Shown here piece after piece: positions 11,430 through 23,320 of a stretch of DNA of 64,000 nt. Every line of letters begins with the position of its first letter. Position 1 is the stretch's first letter. Below the pieces are notes generated by a model. The model made no database searches. It was not told the DNA's origin and saw nothing but the letters and a program-made list of their open reading frames with translations. Origin of the DNA: Warburgia ugandensis (Eukaryota > Streptophyta > Magnoliopsida > Canellales > Canellaceae); contig CP141132.1 of assembly GCA_035236585.1 (NCBI GenBank), forward strand, positions 21,365,945 through 21,429,944, given 5' to 3'. The translations under genes and the position numbers were made by a program.

Positions 11430-12150
11430 AAATTTTGAAGTTATAGAAGGTACTCAAGGGAATGGAGGTCCTAGATGATAAGAAGGGGGCTATGGCTACC
11501 TTCGTGATGATAGGCAAAGTAGCTTTCTAGCGGTAGATTGCAGAGAGCACCTATTTTGAACATGTTGAGGCCATTCCATGGGAACAATTCATAAGTGTCT
11601 TCTTCAACAAGTATTTTTTTCTTAACATTAAGACGAGAAAGGATAAAGAATTTCCAAGCCTAGAGAAGGGTGACATGACTATCATCTAGTATGAGAATAA
11701 ACTCACTCCACTACAAAGGTTGGTACCCAATATGTGTGTAAACGATAAGAAGCCAGCAAAAATATTTGTTGATGGACATTCTGCTAGTATAAAGGAACAA
11801 AGTTTTAAGGTTTCAACCTATGAGGATTGCAGAGGCAATAGGGATGACTTTTGTATTCAAATAGAATTTCAAGAGGGAAAACGAGGAGAGGAAGGAAAAA
11901 GAAAAGAGTACCATCTCTAGAGGACGATTTAGAAATAAGAGGAGACCCATGCAGGCTTTAGGGTTTGACCCCTCTTGGAAGCACAAGTTCAATAGTTGGG
12001 GTAGAACACTAGAGTCTCAACCTTGCCCATGATATGGGTGGCATCATTCAAGCAAACCTTGTGCTAGACCTAGCTTCAAATGTTTTAATTGTGGAGAGGG
12101 AGGACACATTGCTAGAAACTACCCTTAGAGGAAAAAGGAAGACGACAACC
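11430..12150 (+). pseudogene. Chromovirus-like gypsy gag relic with a mutated zinc knuckle
   Basis: This is the start of a plus-strand gypsy element that continues to about 23300. Pieces in order are an ATFVMIGKVAF segment (11500-11530), WEQFISVFFNKYF (11580-11620), KGDMTI and YENKLTPLQRLVPNM (11665-11735), then a basic region and a zinc knuckle CFNCGEGGHIARNYP at 12081-12125. The knuckle should be C-x2-C-x4-H-x4-C, but the last Cys codon is TAC (Tyr), and a stop follows two codons later. Gag packages element RNA, and the knuckle contacts nucleic acid. Frame breaks are frequent. The 5' LTR and leader are not visible; upstream lies the opposite-strand gag relic. Confidence 0.75.
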
Positions 12151-12164
12151 AAGGAGATTAGCTT

Positions 12165-12655
12165 TTGAGGATCCAGGGGCAAGTTTTTTCCATTACTAGA
12201 GGACAGGAACAGGCTTCCAATGCAATGGTGGAAGGTACACACTTTATCCATTACATACTTGCTAAAGTAATATTTGATCCAAGTTCTATGCATTCCTTCA
12301 TTTTGAATTATTTTGCATTATGTATTGATTGTCTATTTCAAAATATAGAAATTTGTTTGGGAGTAATGACTTCACTAGATGAGTCCTTATGTACAAATAG
12401 ATTTCTTCAAGATGTACCTACAGTGATAGAAAATAGGGGAATGGATATCAACTTCATCCTCCCAAACATGACAAACCTCAAATTTATTCTTAGGGTGGAT
12501 TCATTAGGCTTATATTGGGCAATGGTGGATTGTTGTAACAGAAAGGTTGTTTTCAATATTCAAGGAGAAATAGTGCTCTCCCTTGAAGGAAGGAAAAATT
12601 TCACTAGGGCATATGTATTTTTGACCTTAAAGGCAGATAAGCATGTTGCCAATGG
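12165..12655 (+). pseudogene. Gypsy aspartic protease relic (plus-strand element)
   Basis: A 180-codon open frame (12165-12707) covers a protease of the chromovirus type. ITRGQEQASNAMVEGT is followed by the active-site region VIFDPSSMHSFI, and later NLKFILRVDSLG replaces the usual G-M-D-W-L box. The catalytic motif D-(S/T/P)-G reads D-P-S here, so the conserved Gly is lost. The frame is open but the key positions are eroded. It lies directly between the gag knuckle and the RT start, as expected. Confidence 0.7.
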
Positions 12656-13215
12656 ATGTCAAGCTTCTTGGCTAACATTGAGGCATTGGAATTTGATAAG
12701 CCTATAGTAAAGGAGATGCCGGTGCTTCAACAATTCCTAGATGTATTTCCTAAGGAATTTCAAAGGCTACCATCCAAGCAAGAGATAGATATTACTATTA
12801 ATTTGATACTAGGCATGACCCTTATATCCAAGTCACCATACCGAATGGGTCCATCTTGAAGGAAAGAGTTGAAGGAGTAGCTATAAGGATTATTGGGCAA
12901 AGGGTTCATTATACCTAGTGTTCACCATGGAGAGGACTAATCCTCTTTGTCAAAACAAAGGACAAGTCAATGAGCCTTTGTATTGATTGCTGAATCCATA
13001 ACTAGGTCATTGTGAAGAACATATATCCTTTGCCCTATATTGGCAACCTATTCATTCAATTGTAATCAACTGGAATATTTCTCAAGATTTACTTGAGGTC
13101 CAAATACCTTCAACTTAGGATCAGAGAAGAGGATATCCTAAAGAAAGCATTTAGAGCCAAATATGGACACTATGAGTTTCAAGTGATGCCATTTGGGTTG
13201 ATGAACGCCCCAGCC
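12656..13215 (+). pseudogene. Gypsy reverse transcriptase, N-terminal part, interrupted at 13215
   Basis: RT begins with LDVFPKEFQRLPSKQEIDI and ISKSPYRMGPS (12735-12858). It continues in broken frames through the region for VKTKDKSMSLCIDC (about 12945-12990) and reaches FGLMNAPA at 13192-13215. The reading frame then stops because a nested LTR element starts at 13216. The RT continues on the other side of the insertion at 20984. RT copies element RNA into DNA. Stops between 12860 and 13190 show it was already or has since become non-functional. Confidence 0.8.
13211..13215. repeat. Target-site duplication, left copy (CAGCC)
   Basis: Five bases CAGCC immediately precede the left LTR and are repeated after the right LTR. 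In the RT gene they are part of the Ala codons that end FGLMNAPA. Five-base duplications are normal for gypsy-type integrases. Confidence 0.9.
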
Positions 13216-15963
13216 TGTTACGACCCAGGTTTTCTCATGCATTTTTAAATGCAAGATCTAAATTTCCTAAGGCGGGATGCATCCCTATTTGAAAATCATG
13301 TTATAAAAACCCATGCGATGCAGCAGAAAATCTTTAGTTTTAAACACATTTTGAAAACCCCGAGTGTCATTTGCTTTCACAACAACCAAAGTAAAAACTT
13401 CAAAAACTTCAGAAATCATAAATGTGTTTCCCTAGGTCTATCCAATCGCAGCACATAGTCCAACTGTAAATAAATACAAATACATGTCCAAAGGGTAGAG
13501 AGTTTACTTACATGTATAATTGTCTCCTATTTGATTCACTTGCTCATAGCACTAATATCTCCTGAAGCATCTTCTATTTGTGAGTGAAACTATCCTGAAA
13601 AATGTTAAGGATAGGGTGAGTATATACTATACTCAATAGGAGTCTATCACTACTAGTTTTGCAATGCATGCTAAGTTTAAAATCATATGCTCTTTAAAAC
13701 ATGTGCATGTTTGAACAACCATGTTCAATATTGATATTAAAACCATTGTCGAATCGAAATACTGACAACTAAAGAATCGCATAATCCAAGTCGAAAGTAT
13801 CATATATATATATATATATATCATAAACATAATGATATGCATAAGATGCTCAACTAAATCCAACTCATGGATATCTGGTATGGTCGACCAACCTCATGTC
13901 ATGCCATATGCAATGCAAGTAAATCCTCAAACCATAGGGTCCAACTATGCCCACGACCTCACTGCCGTGTGGTCCCTGGGTACCTAAGGACACAAGGTCA
14001 TATACCTCCACAGGGCATATGACACTTCAACCCAGTGCCGTGACACCAGTCGTAACCCCCTGTACCACATGCAATCGAAGCAGGGACATGCCCTTTTTGG
14101 GAGTGGTACCCATCCACCTAATAGTGGTAGAGGCTGGGAGGCCATCCCAAACCTCTCGGCATAGCATCCACGAGCGTATTAGCCCAAATCATATACAATC
14201 AAACAAGCCAAAAACCTCTTTTTCAAAACCTATCCTCTTTGGGTCCCCCACAACTGCCTGGCCCTCACAATTGCCTACCTAGCGTCTTTTGGGCACTCCA
14301 GCATCTTTTGGTAACCCTCAAGGACATGCAATTTTGCAAGAACTCAATGCTCACAAATCATGCAATATATGCAATTATTTGCAAAACATGTCTATGCATA
14401 ATGTATTTGTCACAATCATGCTGAATTTGTTTATAAGATTAAGTCATGCTAAATAAGTCATATAATTTATACTTAAAACATGCATTTTCAAAACAATCAT
14501 GGCTCTTTTAAAAATTCTAGTAGCGATAGAGCACCTACCTTAAAGTCTCCTAGAGTCGCGTCCTTTATCACTTCAACCTGTCCCTGGGTCTCATTTATAA
14601 ACTCCCGGGTATGAATAGACATAAGGGGTCCTTATCAATTTCAATCTATTTAGACATTAGATCGCTATATCTGCCTCTAGGGTCCATGGTCCTTGCCTAA
14701 TTTATTGTCAGGCTAGATCATATGATGTGGATCTACTATTCCATGGTTAACTCCATAAATTGTACTCTAATCCTAACTTTAAAGTCTCATTAGCTCCGCA
14801 TGCCCCCAGTTCCCAAGACACCCGTGTATCCTGGTTGAACCGCAACCGCCTCACGTGCGTGCAGGCCCAAAGGCCGTGCCAAGGACCCCGTTTTTCATGC
14901 ACACATGCATGCTCAAGTGACGCGCTATGACGCGCATCATCGCACGAACGCACCTTTGGTGTAGCATGGTGCGTCTCAGTTCCCAGGGCACCCCGTGCAT
15001 CCTAGTCGAGCCAGGACCCATGCCCCACATCGCATGCACACACGAAAGCCGCACCTGGGACAGTGTACGCACTGTCATATGCCCGAAACCCATCCCAAGG
15101 ACCCTGTCCCAGGCATACGTGGAGCATGGCATCCCTGGGACGCCTTGTTCGTGCAGGGCCGGCCCAAGCCATCTTGGAGCGTTTTCCGACCAGGAACCTG
15201 GCTGGAAAATGGCTGGGAAAAGAACCAGATCTGGTATGGATCTGGCCTGGGGGAAGCACACGGAGAGAAAGGGAAAGAGAAATGGCTTACCTGGGCAGCC
15301 TGGGGACGCCCTTTTTCCGATGGTGGAAGCCTCGTTTCTGCTTGAACCTTATGTTGTTGGGAAACTCGAAGAAGGGGGGGAAACCCCATTGTTAAGACCG
15401 GAAAGAAGAGAGGGAATGGGGGGATGGCAATGGCCGGCCTAACTTGGGCCTGGCCGTTGCCGGAAAATGCAGAGGAGACGGGTTTCCGATTTTTCCTAAA
15501 CCCAAGTCTCAAACGACTAGAAAAAATGTGATTTTGAAGAGGGGGGAGATGGGGTATTTATAGGGGAAAGAAGGCGGTGCCCCTCAATGGCAGTGCCGCC
15601 ATTTCCCCGGTGTTTTTTGGAGAAATCGTGAAAGGAGGTTTTTCTGGAGAAATCTGGAGGTGGAAGACGATAGGGGGTGCCGTTATCAAAATGGCCCCCT
15701 GCATTTTTCGTCTTTTTTGTTTTTCTGTTTAAATTCCAGAACTGCCCCTTGTCTTTAAACGGCAGTAACTTCTTCATACGAACTTCGTTTTGGGTGATTT
15801 TTGAGGCATTGGATTCCATTTTTCGAGTAGAATCTAATGGTACCAACCCCACAAATTCCTTCGTTTACTATTTTAAATAAGGTAAAACATTCAACACAGT
15901 TCATTTCTCATAGAATGTCCAATTTTTGTTAAAAAAAATAGCGTAAATTGCTCGGTCGTTACA
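13216..15963 (-). repeat. LTR of the nested element (3' LTR in element orientation)
   Basis: Length 2748 bp. It begins TGTTACGACC and ends GGTCGTTACA on the plus strand, so it has TG...CA-type ends with about 10 bp of near-inverted symmetry. It contains an (AT)10 tract at 13802-13821 and a GC-rich block at about 14780-15620 that contrasts with AT-rich flanks. Open frames of up to 171 codons on both strands in the GC-rich block arise from GC content and are not conserved as proteins between the two LTRs. Confidence 0.9.
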
Positions 15964-15981
15964 TTATTACCCCCTTAAAAG
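15964..15981 (-). other. Polypurine tract of the nested element
   Basis: On the minus strand the sequence is a purine-rich run with five G residues followed by TAATAA, ending directly at the TG of the LTR. It matches the expected plus-strand primer position at the element's 3' end and agrees with the primer site on the other side. Confidence 0.75.
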
Positions 15982-18228
15982 AATTTCATCCTCGAAATTC
16001 CATAAATTATCATCTTCAAGGTATTTTGTCTCTTAGATAACTTTTTGGTGAATGCATTCTCCCCTTAGGAATCAAATCTAGGCTCATCCTCAATTTATCA
16101 TTTTTATTGTTCCTTCTACAAGGCCTTACCTATAAGGGGGCTTTCACTGCATACTCTGATGCATACTCTCATACGTGCCAGTTTAACAATGCCGGTTTCT
16201 AGCGGTAATTCATCTATCTCGAAGTCCTTGGATGCCTATACTTTTCTCATCATGTATAGGATAGTCTCCTTGTAGGATCATGCTTCTTCATGTATAAATT
16301 ACTCCATACTTCTTTGAGATCATATGATCTTATTTCTCCTATTTTATTTTGAATATCATAGGATAATCCCTTTTTCTTCTTGTCTTTCATGTAGTGATCT
16401 CTTCATCATCCATATCTCCTTCAATGGTTGGTTACATGCCATTAGTAAGAGTCCAAAAATTACCTTCTTTCTATTGTGTTTAACTTTGCTGCTTATCTTT
16501 TATATTTGTCACCAAGATACTTCAATAACTGAGATGGTATCATGTGCTCTACAGCCAAACTCTTATATGGTGGGATACCCTTATTTTAGTCAATAGTACT
16601 CTAAAGGTAATGACTAAATAATGGTTTTAAGATATTTGCTCTTCCAATCTATGATAGTAAGACCTCAATTTGATCCTTGATGGTACTCTTCTTACTAAAT
16701 GGACAAGTCACTGTCCCGGCTTAATTCCTTTTTCAATATATTTTATTGGCAAGGTGGGATATCACCAAATTTTCCTTTTTATGGATTATATCCATTGGTG
16801 TTCCCCATAAGCTAATAAATTCGACAAGAATCTAATTGTAATATTGATATCAAACCATTTGTAGAATTTGATTTCTAATTGGTCACCAATCCTCTTCGAA
16901 AGTTTCTTGTCGCATAATCCCCTAAAATTCGATACTCTACTCAAAGTCTTAAACCCCATATGCTTTCTCTCTATTATACTCTTTTACTTTGACAAGCAAA
17001 TTACCAACTCAACTAGCATTATTCTGTTGCATTTGTTTGATCTACCTCCTTATAGGATTCAAGATGAAAAATTTGTATGTATCTCCATAAAGTTATGATC
17101 TTTTTCTTTTGAATATTCAATATTCATTGAGTACTTATAGTTACATCTCTAACTCTTTCTCTCTTTTCTTCAAAATCCTCATTTTTGTCTTCCTAGATCA
17201 ATGTCTTCATGTGCTTTATTGCATATAATTGATACTGCATCTACTCCTTTTCTTAACAGATATGATAAACTGAATGCTTCTAAGAAATTCTAAATTGTCT
17301 TAAGATCATTGAAATCCTCAATTGCCTATAGCCTCAATAAAATTTCATACAATGTCTTAATAATGACATTGACGTTTTGATCATGCTATACTTTTCTTAC
17401 AAGTTCATGTTAGGATCAATCTATTATCACAGATTTACCATCCCCAATATTATCATCAAAATCTTTTAATAACTTGGTAGAATTCATTTCCCTATCATAT
17501 TTGTGTTATGTTTCTCTTATTCACATAGTAAGTCACTTGTACACATCGTCTGGTTTGCTCCATAATACTCAGGTAGTTGTTATTCAATCTCACTTCACTC
17601 TTGATGAGACTCCAATTAAGGTATCCAAAATTGAGCTAAGTCTTTCAAGATTCATACCTTTGTGATCTAGCACGAGTCACAGTTATCTCCTAATATCATC
17701 TTGCATTCTCATCCCTCTTAGATTATCATCAATATCTTCTCAAAGTTTGTCTTTTACATCCCCTATCATACTTATATCATATCCTTGTGATAGTGCACTC
17801 ATATTCTGATATTCTTTATGATGGTAAGATAGCCATCTAGGTTCTTCAATTTTCTCACCTTTGATAAGATTACTTTATTGCAGGTCAAAACTATCTACTA
17901 ACAAGTTCACTAACACCCTTATTCATCATTCTCATAATATGATCCATATATGAGTTTTTATATTTGCACTACACAACAATCCTTAATCCTTAAGTCGTCT
18001 TAGACTAGATTTTGGATAAGGGTTGCACAATCCTCAACCTAATTATTTGTTAGACCAAGCTGTGTTTCACCTATTTATTTATGGTGAACTGCCTTGTGCA
18101 TTAATATTGTAATCCTCAATTAGAAGTAGTCATCTCTACTACTCCTATTTATACTACTTCTCCTTGATTTTCTCTATTGTCTATGACCCTTGGACATGTT
18201 AGACTGGCTATGAAAGGATAAAACCTGG
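15982..18228 (-). other. Internal region of the nested element without recognisable genes
   Basis: No minus-strand frame of useful length exists here. Short minus-strand pieces near the primer site look leader-like. A piece reading NMSALSQGYD (about 17780) might be a trace of gag, but I cannot support it. Plus-strand frames (16324-16596, 16868-17098 and 17474-17665) are T-rich, hydrophobic and antisense to the element, and I regard them as chance. The most cautious view is a noncoding or thoroughly decayed interior. Confidence 0.6.
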
Positions 18229-18240
18229 GCTCTGATACCA
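18229..18240 (-). other. Primer binding site, complementary to initiator tRNA-Met
   Basis: On the minus strand this reads TGGTATCAGAGC, the standard plant iMet primer site, two bases from the LTR edge at 18243. It fixes the orientation of the nested element. Confidence 0.85.
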
Positions 18241-18242
18241 AC

Positions 18243-20978
18243 TGTTATGACCTAGGTTTTCCCATGCATTTTTAAATGCAAGATCTAAATTTCCTAAGGC
18301 AGGATGCATCCCTATTTGAAAACCATGTTATAAAAACCCATGTGATACAGTGGAAAATCTTTAGTTTTAAACTCATTTTGAAAACCCCGAGTGTCATTTG
18401 CTTTCACAACAACCAAAGTAAAAACTTCAAAAACTTCAAAAATCATAAATGTTTTTCCCCAGGTCTATCCAGTCACAGCACACAGTCCAACTGTAAATAA
18501 ATACAAATGCATGTCCAAAGGGTAGAGAGTTTACTTACATGTATAATTGTCTCCTATTTGATTCACTTGCTTGTAGCACTATTATCTCCTGAAGCGTCTT
18601 CTATTTGTGAGTGGAACTATCCTAAAAAATGTTAAGGATAGGGTGAGCATATACTATACTCAGTAAGAGTCTATCACTACTAGTTTTGCAATGCATGCTA
18701 TGTTTAAAATCATATGCTCTTTGAAACATGTGCATGTTCGAACAACCACGTTCAATATCGATATTAAAACCATTGTCGAATCGGAATACTGACAACTAAA
18801 GAATCGCATAATCCAAGTCGAAAGTATCATATATATATATATATATATATATCATAAACATAATGATATGCATAAGATGCTCAACTAAATCCAACTTATG
18901 GATATCTGGTATGGTCGACCAACCTCATGTCATGCCATATGCAATGCAAGTAAATCCTCAAACCATAGGGTCCAACTATGCCCACGACCTCACCGTCGTG
19001 TGGTCCCTGGGTACCTAGGGACACAAGGTCATATACCTCCATGGGGCATATGACACTTCAACCCAATGCCGTGACACCAGTGGTAGCCCCCTGTACCACA
19101 TGCAGTCGAAGCAGGGACATGCCCTTTTCGGCATGGTACCCATCCACCTAATAGTGGTAGACGCTGGGAGGACACCCTAGACCTCTCGGCATAGCATCCA
19201 CGAGCGTATTAGCCCAAATCATATACGATCAAACAAGCCAAAAACCTCTTTTTCAAAACCTGTCCTCTTTGGGTCCCTAACAACTACCTACTTAGCGTCT
19301 ATTGAGCACTCCAGCGTCTTTTGGTAACCCTCAAGGACATGCAATTTTGCAAGAACTCAATGCTCACAAATCATGCAATATATACAATTATTTGCAAAAC
19401 ATGTCTATGCATAATGTATTTGTCACAAGCATGCTGAATTCATTTATAAGATTAAGTCATGCTAAACAAGTCATATAATTTATACTTAAAACATGCATTT
19501 TCAAAACAATCATGGCTCTTTTAAAAAGCCTAATAGCGATAGAGCACCTACCTCAAAGTCTCCTGGAGTCGCGTCCTTTATCACTTCAACCCGTCCCTGG
19601 GTCTCATTTATAAACTCCCGGGTATGAATAGACACAAGGGGTCCTTATCAATTTCAATCTATTTAGACATTAGATCACTATATCTGCCTCTAGGGTCCAT
19701 GGTCCTTGCCTAATTTATTGTCAGGCTAGATCCTATGATGTGGATCTACTATTCCATGGTTAACTCCATAAATTGTACTCTAATCCTAACTTTAAAGTCT
19801 CATTAGGTCCGCGTGCCCCAGTTCCCAAGACACCCGTGTATCCTGGTTGAACCACGACTGCCTCACGTGCGTGCGGGCCCAAAGGCCGTGCCAGGGACTG
19901 CGTTTTGCACGCGCACATGCATGCTCAAGTGACGCGCTATGACGCACATCATTGCACGGATGCACCTTTGGTGTAGCATGGCGTGTCTCAGTTCCCAGTG
20001 CACCCCGTGCATCCTGGTCGAGGCAGGACCCATGCCCCACGTCACGTGCACACCCGAAGGCCGAACCTAGGACAGTGTACGCACTGTCGTATGCCCGGAA
20101 CCCATCCCAGGGACCCTGTCCCAGGCGTACTTTGAGCATGGCGTCCCTGGGACGCCTTGTTCGTGCAAGGCCGGCCCAAGTCGGTTTGGAGCATTTTCCG
20201 ACCAGGAACCTGGCTGGAAAACAGCTGGGAAAAGAACCAGATCCTGTATGGATGTAGCCTGGGGGAAGCAGACGGAGAGAAAGGGAAAGAGAAATGGCTT
20301 ACTTGAGCAGCCTAAGGATGCCCTTTTTCCGGTGGTGGAACCCTCGTTTCTGCCTGAACCTTACGTTGCTGGGAAACTCGAAGAAGGGGGGGAAACCCCA
20401 TTGCTAAGACCGGAAAGAAGAGAGGGAATGGGGGGATGGCAATGGCCGGCCTGACTTGGACCTGGCCGTTGCTGGAAAATGCAGAGGAGACGAGTTTCTG
20501 ATTTTTCCAGAAACCCCAGTCTTAAACGACTGGAAAAAACGTGATTTTGAAGAGGGGGGAGATGGGGTATTTATAGGGGAAAGAAGGCAGTGCCCCTCAA
20601 TGGCGGTGCCGCCATTTCCCCAATGTTTTCTGGAGAAATCATGAAAGAAGGGTTTTTTGGAGAAATCTGGAGGTGGAAGACAATGGGGGGTGCCGTTATC
20701 AAAACGGCCCCCTACGTTTTTCGTCTTTTTCGTTTTTCTATTTAAATTCCAGAACTGCCCTTGATCTTTAAACGGCCGTAACTTCTTCATAAGAACACTA
20801 TTTTGGGTGATTTTTGAGGCGTTGGATTCCATTTTTTGAGTAGAATCTAATGGTACTGAGGTTCCTAAAAAATTCCTTTGTTTACTATTTTAAATAAGGT
20901 AAAACATTCAACACAGTTCATTTCTCATAGAATGTCCAATTTTTGTTAAAAAATAGCATAAATTGCTCTGGCGTTACA
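18243..20978 (-). repeat. LTR of the nested element (5' LTR in element orientation)
   Basis: Length 2736 bp and collinear with 13216-15963. In the first 125 bases I count about nine differences, nearly all C/T or G/A. Small indels occur, for example (AT)12 at 18829-18852 instead of (AT)10, and a missing piece near 19280. On the minus strand this LTR would carry the element's promoter; I cannot fix a TATA box with confidence. Confidence 0.9.
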
Positions 20979-20983
20979 CAGCC
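20979..20983. repeat. Target-site duplication, right copy (CAGCC)
   Basis: This is identical to 13211-13215. After it the sequence continues 'actcttatggatcttatgaa', which is the next part of the interrupted RT. Confidence 0.9.
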
Positions 20984-21820
20984 ACTCTTATGGATCTTAT
21001 GAATAAGGCGTTTAAGACCATCATGGACAATTCATCATAGTGTTTGTGAGTGATAGTCTAGTTTACTCAAAGCTAAGAAGAACGATAGGAGTAGTCATGT
21101 ATAGTATTGAGCATGCATAAGAACACCAATTATATGGAAAATTTAGCAAGTGTGAATTCTGGTTAGAAGAAGTTAATTTTTCTGGGTCACATCATTTCAA
21201 AGAATGGGGTTGCATTAGACCAAGTGAAGGTAGAAGCAATGGAGAAGTAAGAAACACCCAAGATAGTGACAGAGATAAGGAGTTTCCTTGGCCTTGCTAA
21301 ATACTATTATTGGTTCATTGAGGGATTCTAGTAAATTATTCTTTCCATTGACTAAATTGACTCGAAAAGTGTTAAATTTGAATGGGATGATGCATCTGAA
21401 GAGCACTTCAAGGTATTGAAGTGGAAAATGACCACTGCACCAATCCTCACCTTAATATTAGGTGGTGGACAATTTGTAGTCTATAATGTAGCCTCAAGAA
21501 AAAGACTGGGGTGTCCATTGATGTAGAATGGGAAAGTAATTGCCTATGCTTCCCTCCAGCTAGAAAAGAAAAAATCTTACCCATGACCTGGAGCTTACTA
21601 CTGTAATATTCACCTTGAAGATATGAAGGCATTATATATACGAAGAAAATTTAAAGTTTTCACTTACCACAAGAGCTTAAGTATATCTTCTTGTAACAAG
21701 ATTTGAATATGAGGCAAAGAAGATGATGGAATATTTGAAATATTATGATTTCACCATCCAGTACCACCTAAGTAAGACCAATATAATGGTCAATGCACTG
21801 AGTTGGAAGACATGAGGTAG
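20984..21820 (+). pseudogene. Gypsy RT C-terminal part and RNase H, resumed after the insertion
   Basis: The RT resumes at 20984 with TLMDLMNKAF. It reaches its catalytic region at 21040-21075, where the motif is FVSD instead of F/Y-x-D-D, so one catalytic Asp is missing. Further pieces are KFEWDDASEEHFKVLK (21376-21422), TTAPILTL (21430), IAYASLQLEKKKSYP (about 21540) and MEYLKYYDFTIQYHL (21728-21772), the usual RT connection and RNase H signposts. Stops and frameshifts occur between them. Confidence 0.75.
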
Positions 21821-22079
21821 GTGTAAAGCATGTCAACAAGGAAGGGGAAATTGCTACAAGAGATGGATAGATGCAAATTAGAGATTCAGCAAGATGAATC
21901 TTTCATGGATAACTTGTCAATGAGATCTGCCATAGTTGAGAGAGTCCTTTAGATATAGAAGGATGATGCCATTATGCAAGCATTAGTTGGAAACCAAGTT
22001 TCACAAGAGAAGCAGATGGTAGTGTACAAATACAAAAAATATTGTTAGTGGCAGCAAATGCTGAATTGAGGCAATAGAT

Positions 22080-23320
22080 TCCTAGAGAGGCGCACTAGTT
22101 TCATCTAGGTAGAATGAAGATGTACCAACATTTAAAAAGAAAGAGTTGGTGGAATGGCATGAAAAAGGATGCAGAAGCATATGTGGAGAGATGTTTGAGG
22201 TGTCAACAAGTTAAGGTTGAGCATTAGAGGCCAGCAAGACTATTATAGCTGCTTTAGCTTCCCAAATAGAAGTGGGATCACATCACTAAGGACTTTATGT
22301 TTACCCAAGATGTTGAGTTAACACGATATGACATAGGTGATAACGGTTTGGTTGACAATATTAACGCATATTCTCCCCATCCAATAGAATCAACCTATAG
22401 ATAGCTTAGCTTGGTTGTACATCAAAGAAATTGTAAGTATGCGTGGAATACAGATGATCATTACTTCTAACAAAGATAGATGATTTACTTCTTAGATTTA
22501 GAAGATCATTGCTAAGTTTTAGTACTTATTTTCTTCCTCAAACAAATAGTTAGTCTGAGAGAACAATCTTGACTCTAGAGGACATGTTGAGATCATGATT
22601 AATTGATTAATGAAAGCCTACCATTAATTGAGTTCTTTTAAGACAATAGTTTTCACTCTAGCATCATACGAGGCACTATATAGGAAACTCTATAGTTCAT
22701 CAATATGTTTGAATGAGTTTGGAAAGAATAAGATTATCTATTCTAAGTTGGCCTAACAATGTGCAAATAAAGCAAGACCCATCAAGAAATGACTCCTTAT
22801 AGCTTTAAGAAGATGGAGAAACTATGCTAACAAGATGCAAAGAGATTTGGAGTTCAAGGTTGGTGACCATGTAATTCTAGAAGTTTCACATACCAAGGAA
22901 GTCATGAGATTCGACTAAAGAGAAAAATGAGTGCTTCATATATCAACCTCTTTGATATCTTAGACAAGATTTGTGTGGTAGCATACAAACTTTCCTTACT
23001 GGCTCAGTTATCAAAAGTCCATAAAGTTTTTCATGTTTCTATGCTACAAAAGTATATTCAAAATCCTTCACATGTACTAGAACAAAAGGAGCTATATCCA
23101 GACCTAGCATTTAAGACAAAGCTGATTTTAATTCTACATAGGAACCATAGAAGATTGAGAAACAAAGAGATTCCATTAGTCAAAGTCCTCCAGCAAAACC
23201 ATTTAGTCAAAGAGGCAACATGAGAACTAGGATCAAACATGAGAGCGAAACCTTTTGAGCTATTTGAAAATTGAGGTTGAGAAGAATTTCAAGGACTAAA
23301 TTCTTTGAAGGGTATAATAT
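22080..23320 (+). pseudogene. Gypsy integrase and C-terminal region relic
   Basis: Integrase inserts element cDNA into the genome. The zinc-binding N-terminus appears as a histidine-containing stretch around 22095, then MKKDAEAYVERCLRCQQV (22158-22210). Core pieces include WDHITKDFMFT (22274) and a YIKEIVSM stretch followed by IITSNKD (22425-22485), where the usual catalytic S-D is changed. The best-preserved part is a 98-codon frame (22927-23223) with VAYKLSLLAQLSKVHKVFHV and MLQKYIQNPSHVL, typical of the C-terminal region of Tekay/Del-like chromoviruses. A purine-rich stretch near 23305-23316 then leads to a possible LTR start 'tgtaatatatc' at about 23320. Confidence 0.75.

Larger units (their letters stand above)
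13216..20978 (-). mobile_element. Nested LTR retrotransposon, non-autonomous (LARD-like), minus orientation
   Basis: This is a complete insertion of 7763 bp. Two direct long repeats (13216-15963 and 18243-20978) flank a 2279-bp internal region, and CAGCC is duplicated at both outer edges (13211-13215 and 20979-20983). The tRNA-iMet-type primer site reads on the minus strand beside the right-hand LTR and the polypurine tract beside the left-hand LTR, so the element's 5' LTR is 18243-20978. The internal region has no recognisable gag, protease, RT or integrase and only short open frames. It would need enzymes from an autonomous relative. The host site is the RT gene of an older gypsy element. 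Confidence 0.9.

Noticed and set aside
14747-15512. Many overlapping open frames on both strands in the LTR (up to 171 codons), and similar ones at 19792-20832
   Set aside because: They lie in the GC-rich LTR block, overlap in several frames, and are not conserved between the two LTR copies. GC content alone explains them.
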